The notes beneath the pieces were generated by a model. That model was given only the letters and a program-made list of their open reading frames with translations, made no database searches and was not told where the DNA came from. A DNA stretch of 64,000 nt from Rugamonas rubra (GTDB lineage Bacteria > Pseudomonadota > Gammaproteobacteria > Burkholderiales > Burkholderiaceae_D): positions 62,001-126,000 of the forward strand of contig NZ_FOTW01000005.1 of the NCBI RefSeq assembly GCF_900114705.1, written 5' to 3'. Both the position numbers and the translations under genes were made by a program. Positions 16,853 to 25,048 of this stretch are shown piece after piece (the stretch's first letter is position 1; every line of letters starts with the position of its first letter).

Positions 16853-17509
16853 ATGAACCAATCCGCCAGCGCGCCGATCTACGGCGACTATCCGCGCAAC
16901 GAGATGCACCCCTACCTGCCGGCCGGCGCGCGCCGCGTGCTCGACGTCGGCTGCCACACCGGCGCCTTCGGCCGCTCGCTCAAGCGGCTCGGCGTGGCCG
17001 AGGTGTGGGGCGTCGAGATGAACGCCGAGGCCGCCGCCAGCGCCGCCGCCCACCTCGACCGCGTGCTGGTCGGCGCCTTTTCGGCCGAGCTGGTGCCGGA
17101 CGGCCACTTCGACGCCATCTTCTTCAACGACGTGCTCGAACACATGAGCGATCCGGGCGCGGCGCTGCGCGCCGCCATGGCCAAGCTCAAGCCGGGCGGC
17201 AAGGTGGTCGCCTCGATCCCCAACCTGCGCCACATCGACAACCTCGAGCACATCTTGCTCGACAAGGACTTCCGCTACGAGGCCAACGGCGTGCGCGACC
17301 TGACCCACCTGCGCTTCTTCACCCGCAAGAGCATTCCCCGCCTGTTCGAGCAGAACGGCTACACCGTCGAGCAGCTGGCCGGCATCAACGAGAGCTGGTG
17401 GACGCCGCAGCTGTGGCGCCGCCTGGCCTTCCGCCTGTTCCCCGGCTACCTGGCCGACACCCGCTTCATCCAGTACGCGGTGGTGGCGGCGCCCGGCGCG
17501 CCGGCCTGA
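16853..17509 (+). CDS. Class I SAM-dependent methyltransferase
   Basis: The product is 218 aa. Motif I RVLDVGCHTGAFG (about 28-40), an acidic loop VWGVEMN, FNDVLEHM (motif IV region) and LKPGGKVVASIPN mark the UbiE/COQ3-like Rossmann methyltransferase fold. Proteins of this kind in polysaccharide loci methylate sugars or lipid carriers. It is transcribed on its own, divergent from the acyltransferases and convergent with the glycosyltransferase genes. TACAAT at 16814-16819 is a possible -10. The methyl acceptor is not known. Confidence 0.85.
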   Translation: MNQSASAPIYGDYPRNEMHPYLPAGARRVLDVGCHTGAFGRSLKRLGVAEVWGVEMNAEAAASAAAHLDRVLVGAFSAELVPDGHFDAIFFNDVLEHMSDPGAALRAAMAKLKPGGKVVASIPNLRHIDNLEHILLDKDFRYEANGVRDLTHLRFFTRKSIPRLFEQNGYTVEQLAGINESWWTPQLWRRLAFRLFPGYLADTRFIQYAVVAAPGAPA

Positions 17510-17514
17510 GCTGC

Positions 17515-17541
17515 CGGCGGCGGCGGCGGCGGCGGCGGCCG
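17515..17541. repeat. Trinucleotide GGC/CGG run between convergent genes
   Basis: About eight GGC units follow the methyltransferase stop codon, bounded by GCCGGC on both sides. The run lies in the 41-base gap between convergent genes and could fold into a GC-only hairpin. Confidence 0.6.
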
Positions 17542-17550
17542 GCATGCCGC

Positions 17551-18579
17551 TCAGGCCGGCCGCCGCCAGCGCGCCAGCCGCGCGCGCAGCGCGGCGCGGG
17601 GGTCGGCCAACAATTGGCTGAGCAGGAAGGGCGCGCGGCACATCAGTTGGCGCAGCCACCAGGGGCTGCGCAGGCGCGCCGGCGGCGCGCCGAAGCGGCG
17701 CCACTGCGCGTCCCAGAAGCCGGCCACCACGGCCTCGCACTTGGCCGCCTCGCCGGCCGCGCGCAGGCTGGCGATCTCCGCCAGCGACTGCGCCAGCAGG
17801 TGGCGGAACAGGCCGCGCCGGCGCGCCGCCGGGGTGTGCTCGCGCCAGAACAGCCAGGCGTTGCGCGCGCTCAGGTACAGCGCCAGCTCGCTGTACTGGC
17901 GCACCGGCCGGCTGGCGTGCCAGGCGCGCGCCTGCTGGCAGTAGGCGGCGGCCATGCCGTGGGCGGCGATGCGGGCGCTCAGCTCGTTGTCCTCGTAGTA
18001 GGCGAAGTAGCGCTCGTCGAGCAGGCCGATGCCGGCCAGCGCCTCGCAGCGCAGCATCAACGCGGTGCCCGGCAACATGGCCGGCAGGCCGGGCGGGCGC
18101 GGCGCCGTCGGCGCCGAGGGCCGCACCGAGCAGTGCCGGCCCCAGTCCAACCAGGCCGCCACCATCTGCGGCTTCTCGCGCGCCTCGAGGCAGTAGATCA
18201 GCGGCGACAGCGCGGCCAGCCCCGGCTCGGCGCGCAGCTGGCGCAGCATGGCGGCGATCGCCGCGCCGTCGATCTCGCAGTCGTTGTTGAGCATCAGCAC
18301 CGCCTCGTGGCCGCGCGCCAGCGCCAGCCGCAGGCCGTGGTTCTGGCCGGCGGCGAAGCCGGCGTTGCGCGCCAGGCGCAGCAGCTCGACGGCGGGGAAG
18401 CGCGCCGCCAGTTCGGCGCGCGGGTCGTCGCGCGAGCCGTTGTCGATCACCAGCACCTGCCAGGGCAGCTCGTCGGCCTCGTCCAGCCGTTGCGCCTCGA
18501 GCGCCGCCAGGCAGGCCAGGGTGTCGGCCAGGCCGTTCCAGTTGAGGATGCTGATCAACAGCGGCGCGCGGGCCATCAT
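17551..18579 (-). CDS. Glycosyltransferase family 2
   Basis: The product is 342 aa. The GT-A core is visible as LLISILNWNGLADTLACLAAL, VLVIDNGSRDD, ARNAGFAAGQNHGL and LMLNNDCEID, in which D-C-E takes the place of the DxD metal site. It resembles rhamnosyl or galactofuranosyl transferases of polysaccharide loci and would add a sugar to the lipid-linked repeat unit at the cytoplasmic face. Start and upstream stop overlap (ATGA), so it is coupled to the GT4 gene. It is the last gene of the leftward glycosyltransferase operon. Confidence 0.9.
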   Translation of the reverse strand: MMARAPLLISILNWNGLADTLACLAALEAQRLDEADELPWQVLVIDNGSRDDPRAELAARFPAVELLRLARNAGFAAGQNHGLRLALARGHEAVLMLNNDCEIDGAAIAAMLRQLRAEPGLAALSPLIYCLEAREKPQMVAAWLDWGRHCSVRPSAPTAPRPPGLPAMLPGTALMLRCEALAGIGLLDERYFAYYEDNELSARIAAHGMAAAYCQQARAWHASRPVRQYSELALYLSARNAWLFWREHTPAARRRGLFRHLLAQSLAEIASLRAAGEAAKCEAVVAGFWDAQWRRFGAPPARLRSPWWLRQLMCRAPFLLSQLLADPRAALRARLARWRRPA

Positions 18580-19694
18580 GGCGCCGCCCCCGCCAGCTCG
18601 GCGCGCCAGTCGGCCAGCACGCGCTCGAGCGCGAAGCGGGCCTGGCCGCCGACGCGCGGCCGCCCGCCCTGCTGCCAGCGGCGCAGCGTGGCGGCGTAGC
18701 CGTCGGCGGCGCCGAGCAGGTTCAGGCCGCGCTCGCCGGCCGGGCGCAGCGCCGGCCAGCGCCAGAACACGCGGTCGGCCAGCGCGCGCACGCGCGGCAC
18801 GGCGATCAGCTGGCCGGCGCCGTTGAGCACCTCGGCCGCCGCGCCGATGCCGTGCGCCAGCACCGGCGTGCCCACCGCGTTGCTCTCGGCCAGCACCAGG
18901 CCGAAGGTCTCCGGGTAGACGTAGTTCGGGTAGAAGGCGCACAGCGCGCCGCGCAGGTGCTGCATCAGCTCGTGGTGCGGGATGGCGCCCAGGTTGACCA
19001 CGCCGGGCTGGGCGTCCAAGGTGGCGCTGCGGTAGCCCGGGTTGGCCAGGTACAGGCGCAGCGCCGGATTGCGCTTGTGCAGGTGGCGGAACAGGTGCAG
19101 CGTGTAGTCCAGCCCCTTGTGCGGCGAGGAGAAGAAGGCCAGCTTGTTGGGGTCGTAGTCGGCCGCCGCGCCGCCCCCCCCGGCCGCGCCGGCGCCGTCG
19201 ACGTCGACCGGGTTGTAGATGCGCAGCACGCGCGGCCGTTCGGCCAAGGGCAGCGCGGCGAGCAGTTGGCGCACCTGGCCGGCGTGGAAGTCGGACACGC
19301 AGACCAGCGCCACGCCGGCCGCCGCCAGCCGCGCGGCGTGGGCCAGCAGCTTGTCGCCGCGGCCGCTGCCGGGGCCGCACAGGTCGTGCAGCCACAGCCA
19401 GATGCGCGCCTGCGGATAGCGCTGGCGCTGCGCCAGCGCGGCGGCCGGCTCGCGCAGCACCACCACGTGGCTGGCCTCGGGCGCGGCGCGCCCGCCGCCG
19501 CCGCCGTCGGCGGCGATGGCGGCGCCGGCCAGGTAGCGGCCCTGGTCCTGCGCGCGGTTGTGTTGCAGCACGCGGGCGTCGAGCCCCTCGGCGATGCGGA
19601 TCACCGTCGCCTCGGTGCCGCCCAGCGCGCCGCCGCGCAGGCTGTCGAGGTTGTAGGGCGCCGGCGCGACCGGGTCAACAATCAGCGTTCGCAT
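18576..19694 (-). CDS. Glycosyltransferase family 4-like
   Basis: The product is 372 aa with a GT-B layout. The N-terminal half has GGALGGTEATVIRIAEGL and WLHDLCG; the C-terminal half has FFSSPHKGLDYTL, PNYVYPETFGLVLAESNAVGTPVLA and GAAAEVL, the nucleotide-sugar binding E-x7-E element of GT4 enzymes. Two short Gly/Ala-rich inserts (about residues 63-70 and 165-175) look like tolerated low-complexity loops. It overlaps the acyltransferase gene by 20 bases. The donor sugar cannot be told from sequence. Confidence 0.87.
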   Translation of the reverse strand: MRTLIVDPVAPAPYNLDSLRGGALGGTEATVIRIAEGLDARVLQHNRAQDQGRYLAGAAIAADGGGGGRAAPEASHVVVLREPAAALAQRQRYPQARIWLWLHDLCGPGSGRGDKLLAHAARLAAAGVALVCVSDFHAGQVRQLLAALPLAERPRVLRIYNPVDVDGAGAAGGGGAAADYDPNKLAFFSSPHKGLDYTLHLFRHLHKRNPALRLYLANPGYRSATLDAQPGVVNLGAIPHHELMQHLRGALCAFYPNYVYPETFGLVLAESNAVGTPVLAHGIGAAAEVLNGAGQLIAVPRVRALADRVFWRWPALRPAGERGLNLLGAADGYAATLRRWQQGGRPRVGGQARFALERVLADWRAELAGAAP

Positions 19695-20787
19695 CGTTCT
19701 TCCTCGGCGCGGCGGCCAGTGTCGGCGCGCGCCAGCGCCAGGCGCGCGACTTCAGTCGCAGCGCCGGTTGTTCGACCCAGCGCCAGCTCAGGCGCCCGCA
19801 CAGGTAGGCCAGCGCGATGCTGGCCAGGGCCAGCGCCAGCGGCGAAATCGCCGGCAGATACCAGGCCAGCAGCTTGCCGACCGGCCAGCCGTACAGGTAG
19901 ACGCCGTAGGAGGCGTCGGGCATGGCCTGGGCGCGGCGCAGCAGCGGGCCGCCGGCGGCGAAGGCGCAGTAAAACAGCAGGTAGGCGCCGCCCAGCAGCA
20001 GGCCGGCCTCGGCGCTGGCCGGCTGGCTCAGGCAGAGCAGCAGCACGGCCAGCGCCAGCACCGCGTTGCGCCCGCTGTAGACCACGCCGGCGCGGTAGCT
20101 GTAGTAGCTGGCGCCGGTGAAGAAGCAGCTGGAAAAGCGCAGCACCAGCAGCGTCTCCTCGCGCGCCGCGCCGGCCAGCGCCGGCCAGACGCCCAGCGCC
20201 AGCGCGGCCCACAGCGACAGACAGGCGGCCAGCACGGCCAGCGGCGCGTGGCGCCAGCGCAGCAGACCGGCCAGGCCGAGCGCCAGCACCGTCAGGTAGC
20301 AGAGGAATTCGTAGTGGATGGTCCACATGGCGCCGTTGACGCTGGGGTAGTGGCTGCCGGCGAAGGTGGCCGGCGTGACCGGCGTGTCGAGCAGCAGCAG
20401 GCTGCGCGCCAGGCCGCCCCACCAGAACTGGCCGTAGTAGCCGGCGCCGGCGCCCAGCGCGCCGACCACCAGGGCCGACAACAGCGCCGCCACCAGGTAG
20501 CCGGGCACGATGCGCAGCAGGCGTTTTTGCAGGAAGGCCAGCGGCCGCGGCCGGCCCAGCCAGCTTTGCAGGATCAGGTAGCCGCTGAGGATGAAGAAGC
20601 CGTCGACCGCCAGCACGCCGAAGGACAGGGTGTGGAACAGGCGCGTCAGCGGCTCGCGGCTGCGGTCGCCGTCGAGCATCTCCGGCGAGTGCGAAACGAT
20701 CACCAGCAGCGCCAGCGCCAGCCGGATCAGGTTGAAGTTGTTGCACCGCTCGGGCGCCGCCGTGCCGTGCGCGGGCATCGCAGTCAT
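19675..20787 (-). CDS. Acyltransferase 3 family membrane protein (O-acyltransferase)
   Basis: The product is 370 aa with about ten membrane helices. The family motif begins NFNLIRLALALLVIVSHS, with the catalytic His, followed by FFILSGYLI and the conserved RxxRI-type R LLRIVPGYL. Members O-acetylate or O-acylate polysaccharide units from the periplasmic side. It starts six bases after the GT2 stop codon (20793) and overlaps the GT4 gene downstream, so it belongs to the same operon. Probably modifies the exopolysaccharide. Confidence 0.9.
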   Translation of the reverse strand: MTAMPAHGTAAPERCNNFNLIRLALALLVIVSHSPEMLDGDRSREPLTRLFHTLSFGVLAVDGFFILSGYLILQSWLGRPRPLAFLQKRLLRIVPGYLVAALLSALVVGALGAGAGYYGQFWWGGLARSLLLLDTPVTPATFAGSHYPSVNGAMWTIHYEFLCYLTVLALGLAGLLRWRHAPLAVLAACLSLWAALALGVWPALAGAAREETLLVLRFSSCFFTGASYYSYRAGVVYSGRNAVLALAVLLLCLSQPASAEAGLLLGGAYLLFYCAFAAGGPLLRRAQAMPDASYGVYLYGWPVGKLLAWYLPAISPLALALASIALAYLCGRLSWRWVEQPALRLKSRAWRWRAPTLAAAPRKNDANADC

Positions 20788-20792
20788 CGCCG

Positions 20793-21782
20793 TCACCGCT
20801 TCAGCACGATGCCCAGCGCCAGCGGGATCGAGTAGAGGAAGGTTTGCGGATCGACCCGCCACTGTTGGCCCAGCAGCGCCGGCGCGATCGCCTTGCGGTG
20901 GCGCAGCCGGTGCAGCAGGTCGGCGACGAAGCTGCGCCGCAGCCCGCTGACGGTGCGCCGGTTGGCGGCGCGGTGCGGCGCGCTGAGCTTGAACAGGCGC
21001 GGCAGGGCCTTCTGGTACTTGATCTCGTGGTGCAGCCGCAGCAGCGACTTCTCGGTGCCCCAGCCGGAGCCGGAGAAGATGTTGACGCCGGCGCCGTAGC
21101 GGCACTCGCACCGCGCGGAAAAGGCGATGCGCCGGGTCAGCGTGCACAGCTCCAGCCAGAACAGGTAGTCCTCGCCGGCGTAGACGAACTGCTCGCGGAA
21201 GCGCAGCGCCGGGAAACGGGCGTAGCGGTACACCACGGTCGAGGTGCCGATGATGTTGCCCATCAAAATCTGGTCGAACATGTCGCCGGCGTAGGCGTGC
21301 AGCTGCCCGGCGCCGGCCAGCGCCGGATGCTGCGCCGGCGTGATGCGGCCGGCGCGCTGGAAGGCGCTGACGCTTTGGTTGAGCTGGAAGTGGTCGGCGA
21401 AATAGAAGTCGTGGCCCTGCCCCAGCGCCGCGCGGGCGCGCTCGATGTGGTCGTCGGTCCATTCGTCGTCGGAGTCGAGGAAGGCGACGTACTCGGTCCC
21501 CTCGGGCACCTCGGCCAGGCCGCGGTTGCGCGCCGCCGCCGGGCCGGCGTTGGCCTGCTCGACGATGCGGATGCGCGCGCCGTGCGCGGCCGGCAGCGCG
21601 GCCAGCTCGGCGCGCGCCGGCACCGGCGAGGCGTCGTCGACGACGATGATGTGGTCGGCGCCGGCGCCGCCCTGCGCCAGGATCGAGCGCACCGCCTTGA
21701 GCAGGATGCCGGGGCGGGTCTGGTAGTACGGGATCACCACCGCCAGGCGCGTCGCCACGCTGTCAGCGGCGCGCTCAGACAC
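20793..21782 (-). CDS. Glycosyltransferase family 2
   Basis: The product is 329 aa from a GTG start (VSERAADSV); no ATG fits. GT-A motifs: LAVVIPYYQTRPGILLKAVRSIL, IIVVDDASPVP, GPAAARNRGL, VAFLDSDDEW (metal-binding DSDD) and EDYLFWLELC. It would transfer a sugar to the growing repeat unit. The start lies inside the 3' end of the asparagine-synthase-like gene (8-base overlap). Confidence 0.9.
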   Translation of the reverse strand: MSERAADSVATRLAVVIPYYQTRPGILLKAVRSILAQGGAGADHIIVVDDASPVPARAELAALPAAHGARIRIVEQANAGPAAARNRGLAEVPEGTEYVAFLDSDDEWTDDHIERARAALGQGHDFYFADHFQLNQSVSAFQRAGRITPAQHPALAGAGQLHAYAGDMFDQILMGNIIGTSTVVYRYARFPALRFREQFVYAGEDYLFWLELCTLTRRIAFSARCECRYGAGVNIFSGSGWGTEKSLLRLHHEIKYQKALPRLFKLSAPHRAANRRTVSGLRRSFVADLLHRLRHRKAIAPALLGQQWRVDPQTFLYSIPLALGIVLKR

Positions 21783-23625
21783 GGCGGTCCTCGTGCTGTT
21801 GATACCACTGCTCCAGCATCATCAGCACCCAGACCATGGTGCCGTGGTAGCCGGCGTGCTCGCGCAGGTGCTGGCTGAGCAGCTGTTCGATGAAGGCCGG
21901 CCGCACCACGCCGCGCTTGGCCAGCGAGTGCAGGCTGGCGCCGGCCAGCTCGCGCAGGCCGGCGTGGTCCTGCAGCCAGACGCCGAACGGCAGGCCGAAG
22001 CCGTGCTTCTGCTTGCGCAGGATGGCCTCGGGCAGGAAGCCGCGCAACGCCTCCTTGAAGAAGTAGCGCAGCTGCGTGCCATTGAGCTTTTGCGCCGGCG
22101 TCAGGCGGGTCGAGAAGGCCACCATGGCGTCGTCGAGGAAGGGAAAGGCGACCTGCATGCCGGCCAGCTCGCAGGCCTTGACCACCTTCGGCAGGTCGTT
22201 GTCGGCCAGGGTGATCTTCAGGTCCAGCGCCATCATGCGGTTGATCAGGCTGCGCGCCTCGCTGCGGCCGTAGGTGGCGCTCAGGCTGGCCAGCGGCGCG
22301 CCGGCGTCGGTCTGCGCCAGGAAGTCGTCGCTGAACACCTGGCTCGGGCCGTAGCGGCCCAGCAGGTTGTAGGTCTCCAGCCGCGCCGGCATGGCCACCG
22401 TGGCCTGCGCGATGTAGCTGTGCGCCTTGCGCGTCAGGTACAGGCGGTCGCGCCCGGGGAAGTGGTGGACGGCCGGTTCCAAGGCCCGCCGCAGCAGGCG
22501 CGGCAGCCGCTCGTAGCGGGCGAACACGCTCTGCTTGGCGTAGCGCTCGTTGCCGCCGAACAGCTCGTCGCCGCCGTCGCCGCCCAGCAAACGCTCGATG
22601 CCGTCGGCCTTGGCCAGCCTGGCGCAGTAGTAGGCCGGCACCGCCGAGGCGTTGCCGAAGGGCTGGTCGAACACGGCGCCGATGCGCGGGATGGCGTCGA
22701 CCACGTCCTGCGGCGTCACGTAGTAGGCGTGGTGCTCGGTGTGGAAATGGTCGGCGGCGATGCGGGCGTAGGCCGACTCGTCGTACTCGGGGGCGTCGAA
22801 GCCGATCGAATAGGTGCGCGCCGGCGCGCCGCCGACCTCGCCGAGCACGCCGGCGATGGTCGAGCTGTCGGTGCCGCCACTGAGGAAGGCGCCGGTGCGG
22901 GCGCCGTCGGCGGCCTCCTTGACGCTGCTGCGCAGGACCTGGCGGAACTGTTCGCGCAGCTCGCCGAACGGCGCCCCGCCCTGCTCCTCGAAGGCGATGC
23001 GCCAGTAGCAGCGCTGCTCGACGCTTCCCTGGCGGTAGTGCAGGTAGTGGCCGGCCGCCATGCGCTGCTGCCCGCGGTAGATGCTGTCCGGGCCGGGCAC
23101 CATGTGGAAGTAGACGTAGTTGTAGATGCTCTGCGGGTCGATGCGCGCCGGCGCGGCCGGATGGCGGCGCAGCGCGTCGGCGGTGGAGGCGAACACCAGC
23201 GTTTCGCCGCTCAGTTGCCAGCTCAGCGGCAAGGTGCCCATGCGGTCCAGCGCCAGCAGCGCCTCGCCGGCCGCCTCGTCGATCAGGCACAGGGCGAAGG
23301 AGCCGGCCAGCTGCTGGCAAAGCAGCTCCGGCCCCTGGCGCCACAGGCCGGCCAACACGCGGCCCAGGCCCTCGCCCTGGGCCTGCTGCGCCAGCGTGGC
23401 GTCGCGCAGGCGCGGCCGGCCCCAGATCGCCAGTTGCACCTGGCCGACCCGCAGCAGCCGCGCGGCGCCCGGCGTGGCCGCCACGGCGACGGCGCTGAGT
23501 TTGCCGACGTGGCAGTGCAGCGCGGCGTCGTCGAAGCGCCGCATCGGCACGGCCATGGCGTTGAGCAGGCCGCGCTGGCCGTCCTCCTGGCCGCCGTGGC
23601 CGATCCAGCCGCAGATGCCGCTCAT
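21775..23625 (-). CDS. Asparagine synthase-like amidotransferase lacking the N-terminal Cys
   Basis: The product is 616 aa with the two-domain layout of class II asparagine synthases: an N-terminal Ntn-glutaminase fold (1 to about 190) and an ATP-pyrophosphatase domain with SGGTDSS at 249-255, LLGGDGGDELFGG and AFPFLDDAMV. The nucleophile that should follow Met1 (MCGI) is replaced: the protein starts MSGICGW, with Ser at 2 and Cys at 5. The glutaminase is therefore probably inactive or altered, and the enzyme may use ammonia or form another amide. It sits among exopolysaccharide genes and could amidate a uronic acid. AAGGGAG precedes the ATG, which overlaps the stop of a 20-codon ORF. Confidence 0.88.
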   Translation of the reverse strand: MSGICGWIGHGGQEDGQRGLLNAMAVPMRRFDDAALHCHVGKLSAVAVAATPGAARLLRVGQVQLAIWGRPRLRDATLAQQAQGEGLGRVLAGLWRQGPELLCQQLAGSFALCLIDEAAGEALLALDRMGTLPLSWQLSGETLVFASTADALRRHPAAPARIDPQSIYNYVYFHMVPGPDSIYRGQQRMAAGHYLHYRQGSVEQRCYWRIAFEEQGGAPFGELREQFRQVLRSSVKEAADGARTGAFLSGGTDSSTIAGVLGEVGGAPARTYSIGFDAPEYDESAYARIAADHFHTEHHAYYVTPQDVVDAIPRIGAVFDQPFGNASAVPAYYCARLAKADGIERLLGGDGGDELFGGNERYAKQSVFARYERLPRLLRRALEPAVHHFPGRDRLYLTRKAHSYIAQATVAMPARLETYNLLGRYGPSQVFSDDFLAQTDAGAPLASLSATYGRSEARSLINRMMALDLKITLADNDLPKVVKACELAGMQVAFPFLDDAMVAFSTRLTPAQKLNGTQLRYFFKEALRGFLPEAILRKQKHGFGLPFGVWLQDHAGLRELAGASLHSLAKRGVVRPAFIEQLLSQHLREHAGYHGTMVWVLMMLEQWYQQHEDRRV

Positions 23626-23684
23626 CGCCGCGCTCCCTTATTCAAGGCGGGGTTCAACTGCCGGTGTGGCTTCGGGTGAAACAT
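23622..23684 (-). CDS. Small 20-codon ORF coupled to the asparagine synthase-like gene
   Basis: The ORF encodes a basic 20-residue peptide beginning MFHPKPHRQL and ending NKGARR. It has a near-ideal ribosome site (AAGGAG five bases before ATG), and its TGA overlaps the ATG of the amidotransferase gene. It may serve as a translated leader that couples expression, or as a real small peptide. Nothing similar is recognised, and short ORFs with good ribosome sites can arise by chance. Confidence 0.45.
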   Translation of the reverse strand: MFHPKPHRQLNPALNKGARR

Positions 23685-23731
23685 CAGCACTCCTTCAAGC
23701 GATGCCGCCGGCCAGCGGCCGGCGGGGGAAT

Positions 23732-25048
23732 TCAGACCAGCACTTCCAGCGCCGCCGGATGGCCGAGGAAGGCCTGCGGACTGGCGCTCCAGCCGTAGGC
23801 GCCCGACTGCAGCACGGCGACCAGGTCGCCGGGGCCGGCCACGGCCAGCTCCATCTGCTCGGCCAGCAGGTCGAGCGGGGTGCACAGCGGACCGACCACG
23901 GAGACGCGCTCGCGCGGCCCGCCGGCGACGCGGTTGCCGACCACCACGGGGTAATTCTTGCGGATCACCTGGCCGAAATTGCCCGAGGCGGCCAGGTGGT
24001 GGTGCAGGCCGCCGTCGGTGACCAGGAAGACCTTGCCGCGCGACTCCTTGCGCTCGATCACCCGGCAGACGTAGACGCCGGCCTCGGCCACCAGGTAGCG
24101 GCCCAGCTCGATATCGATGCGGGTGCCCGGCAGTTGCTGGCGCGCCGCCGCGACCACGCCGTGCAGGTGGCGGCCGACGGCGTCCAGGTCGAGCCGCTGC
24201 TCGCCGGGGAAGTAAGGCACGCCGAAGCCGCCGCCCAGGTTCAGCGTGCGCAGCTGGCCCGGCCAGTGCGCCGCCAGGCGCACCGCCAGCGCCAGGGTCT
24301 GGTCCTGCGCCTCGGCCAGCGCGGCGGCGCTCAGGTTCTGCGAGCCGCTATAAATATGCAGGCCGCGCACCTCCAACGCCAGCTGGGCCGCCTCGGCCAG
24401 CATGGCCGGCACGCGCTCGGCGTCGACGCCGAACTGCTTGGCGCCGCCGCCCATGCTCATGCCGGAGCGCTGCAGCTCGAAGTCGGGGTTGACGCGCACC
24501 GCCACCAGCGGGCGGATGCCGAGCCTGGCGCCGATGGCGGCGATGCGCCGCATCTCCTGCTCCGACTCCATGTTGAGCACGCAGCCGGCGGCGATGGCGC
24601 AGCCGAGTTCCTGGTCGCGCTTGCCGGGGCCGGCGAAGCTGATGTCGAGCGGCGCCATCGGCGTGTCGAGGGCGACGCGCAGCTCGCCGCCGGAGGCGAC
24701 GTCGAGGCCGTCGACCAGGCGCGCCATGTGCTGCACCACCGCCGGCATCGGGTTGGCCTTCATCGCGTAGTGCAGGTGCACCTCGGCCGGCAGGGCGCGG
24801 CGCAGCTGCGCCACGCGCTCGCTCAGCTGGGCGCGGTCGTAGGCGTAGAACGGCGTCTGGCCGACCCGCTCGGCCAGCCGTGGCAGCGCCATGCCGCCCA
24901 GTTGCAGGCTGTCGTCGCGCACCGCGAACTGGGTCAGCGGGGCGTGCCGCGGCGGCAGGCGCGCCGGCGCGGCGCCCGCCGCCGGGGCCGGGGCCGGGGC
25001 CGGGGCCGGGGCCGGGGCCGGGGCCATATTCGCATGCGGCCCGCTCAC
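23732..25048 (-). CDS. Pyridoxal-dependent decarboxylase, exosortase A system-associated
   Basis: The product is 438 aa from the overlapping GTG (VSGPHAN) or 431 aa from the ATG at 25027. It belongs to the alanine-racemase-fold ornithine/diaminopimelate decarboxylase group: YAMKANPMPAV carries the PLP lysine, then GLDVASGGEL, HIYSGSQ, LNLGGGFGVPY and ELGRYLVAEAG. The N-terminus has a (Ala-Pro)7 run encoded by a GGGGCC array. This subfamily accompanies the acyl-CoA ligase and ACP in exosortase-A loci; its substrate is unknown. The GTGA overlap with the ligase stop indicates coupling. Confidence 0.92.
   Translation of the reverse strand: MSGPHANMAPAPAPAPAPAPAPAAGAAPARLPPRHAPLTQFAVRDDSLQLGGMALPRLAERVGQTPFYAYDRAQLSERVAQLRRALPAEVHLHYAMKANPMPAVVQHMARLVDGLDVASGGELRVALDTPMAPLDISFAGPGKRDQELGCAIAAGCVLNMESEQEMRRIAAIGARLGIRPLVAVRVNPDFELQRSGMSMGGGAKQFGVDAERVPAMLAEAAQLALEVRGLHIYSGSQNLSAAALAEAQDQTLALAVRLAAHWPGQLRTLNLGGGFGVPYFPGEQRLDLDAVGRHLHGVVAAARQQLPGTRIDIELGRYLVAEAGVYVCRVIERKESRGKVFLVTDGGLHHHLAASGNFGQVIRKNYPVVVGNRVAGGPRERVSVVGPLCTPLDLLAEQMELAVAGPGDLVAVLQSGAYGWSASPQAFLGHPAALEVLV
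24984..25025. repeat. Hexanucleotide repeat (GGGGCC)7
   Basis: Seven perfect GGGGCC units lie at the 5' end of the decarboxylase gene and encode Ala-Pro pairs on the minus strand. The plus strand is G-rich and could form G-quadruplexes. A change of unit number keeps the frame. Confidence 0.9.

Noticed and set aside
21793-23679. 628-codon plus-strand ORF opposite the amidotransferase gene
   Set aside because: Composition typical of antisense frames in GC-rich DNA; the minus-strand motif set is unambiguous.
24984-25025. CRISPR or transposon-end interpretation of repeats
   Set aside because: The repeats are short, tandem and in frame within a gene, without spacers or flanking transposase. No transposase, integrase or CRISPR array was seen anywhere in the window.
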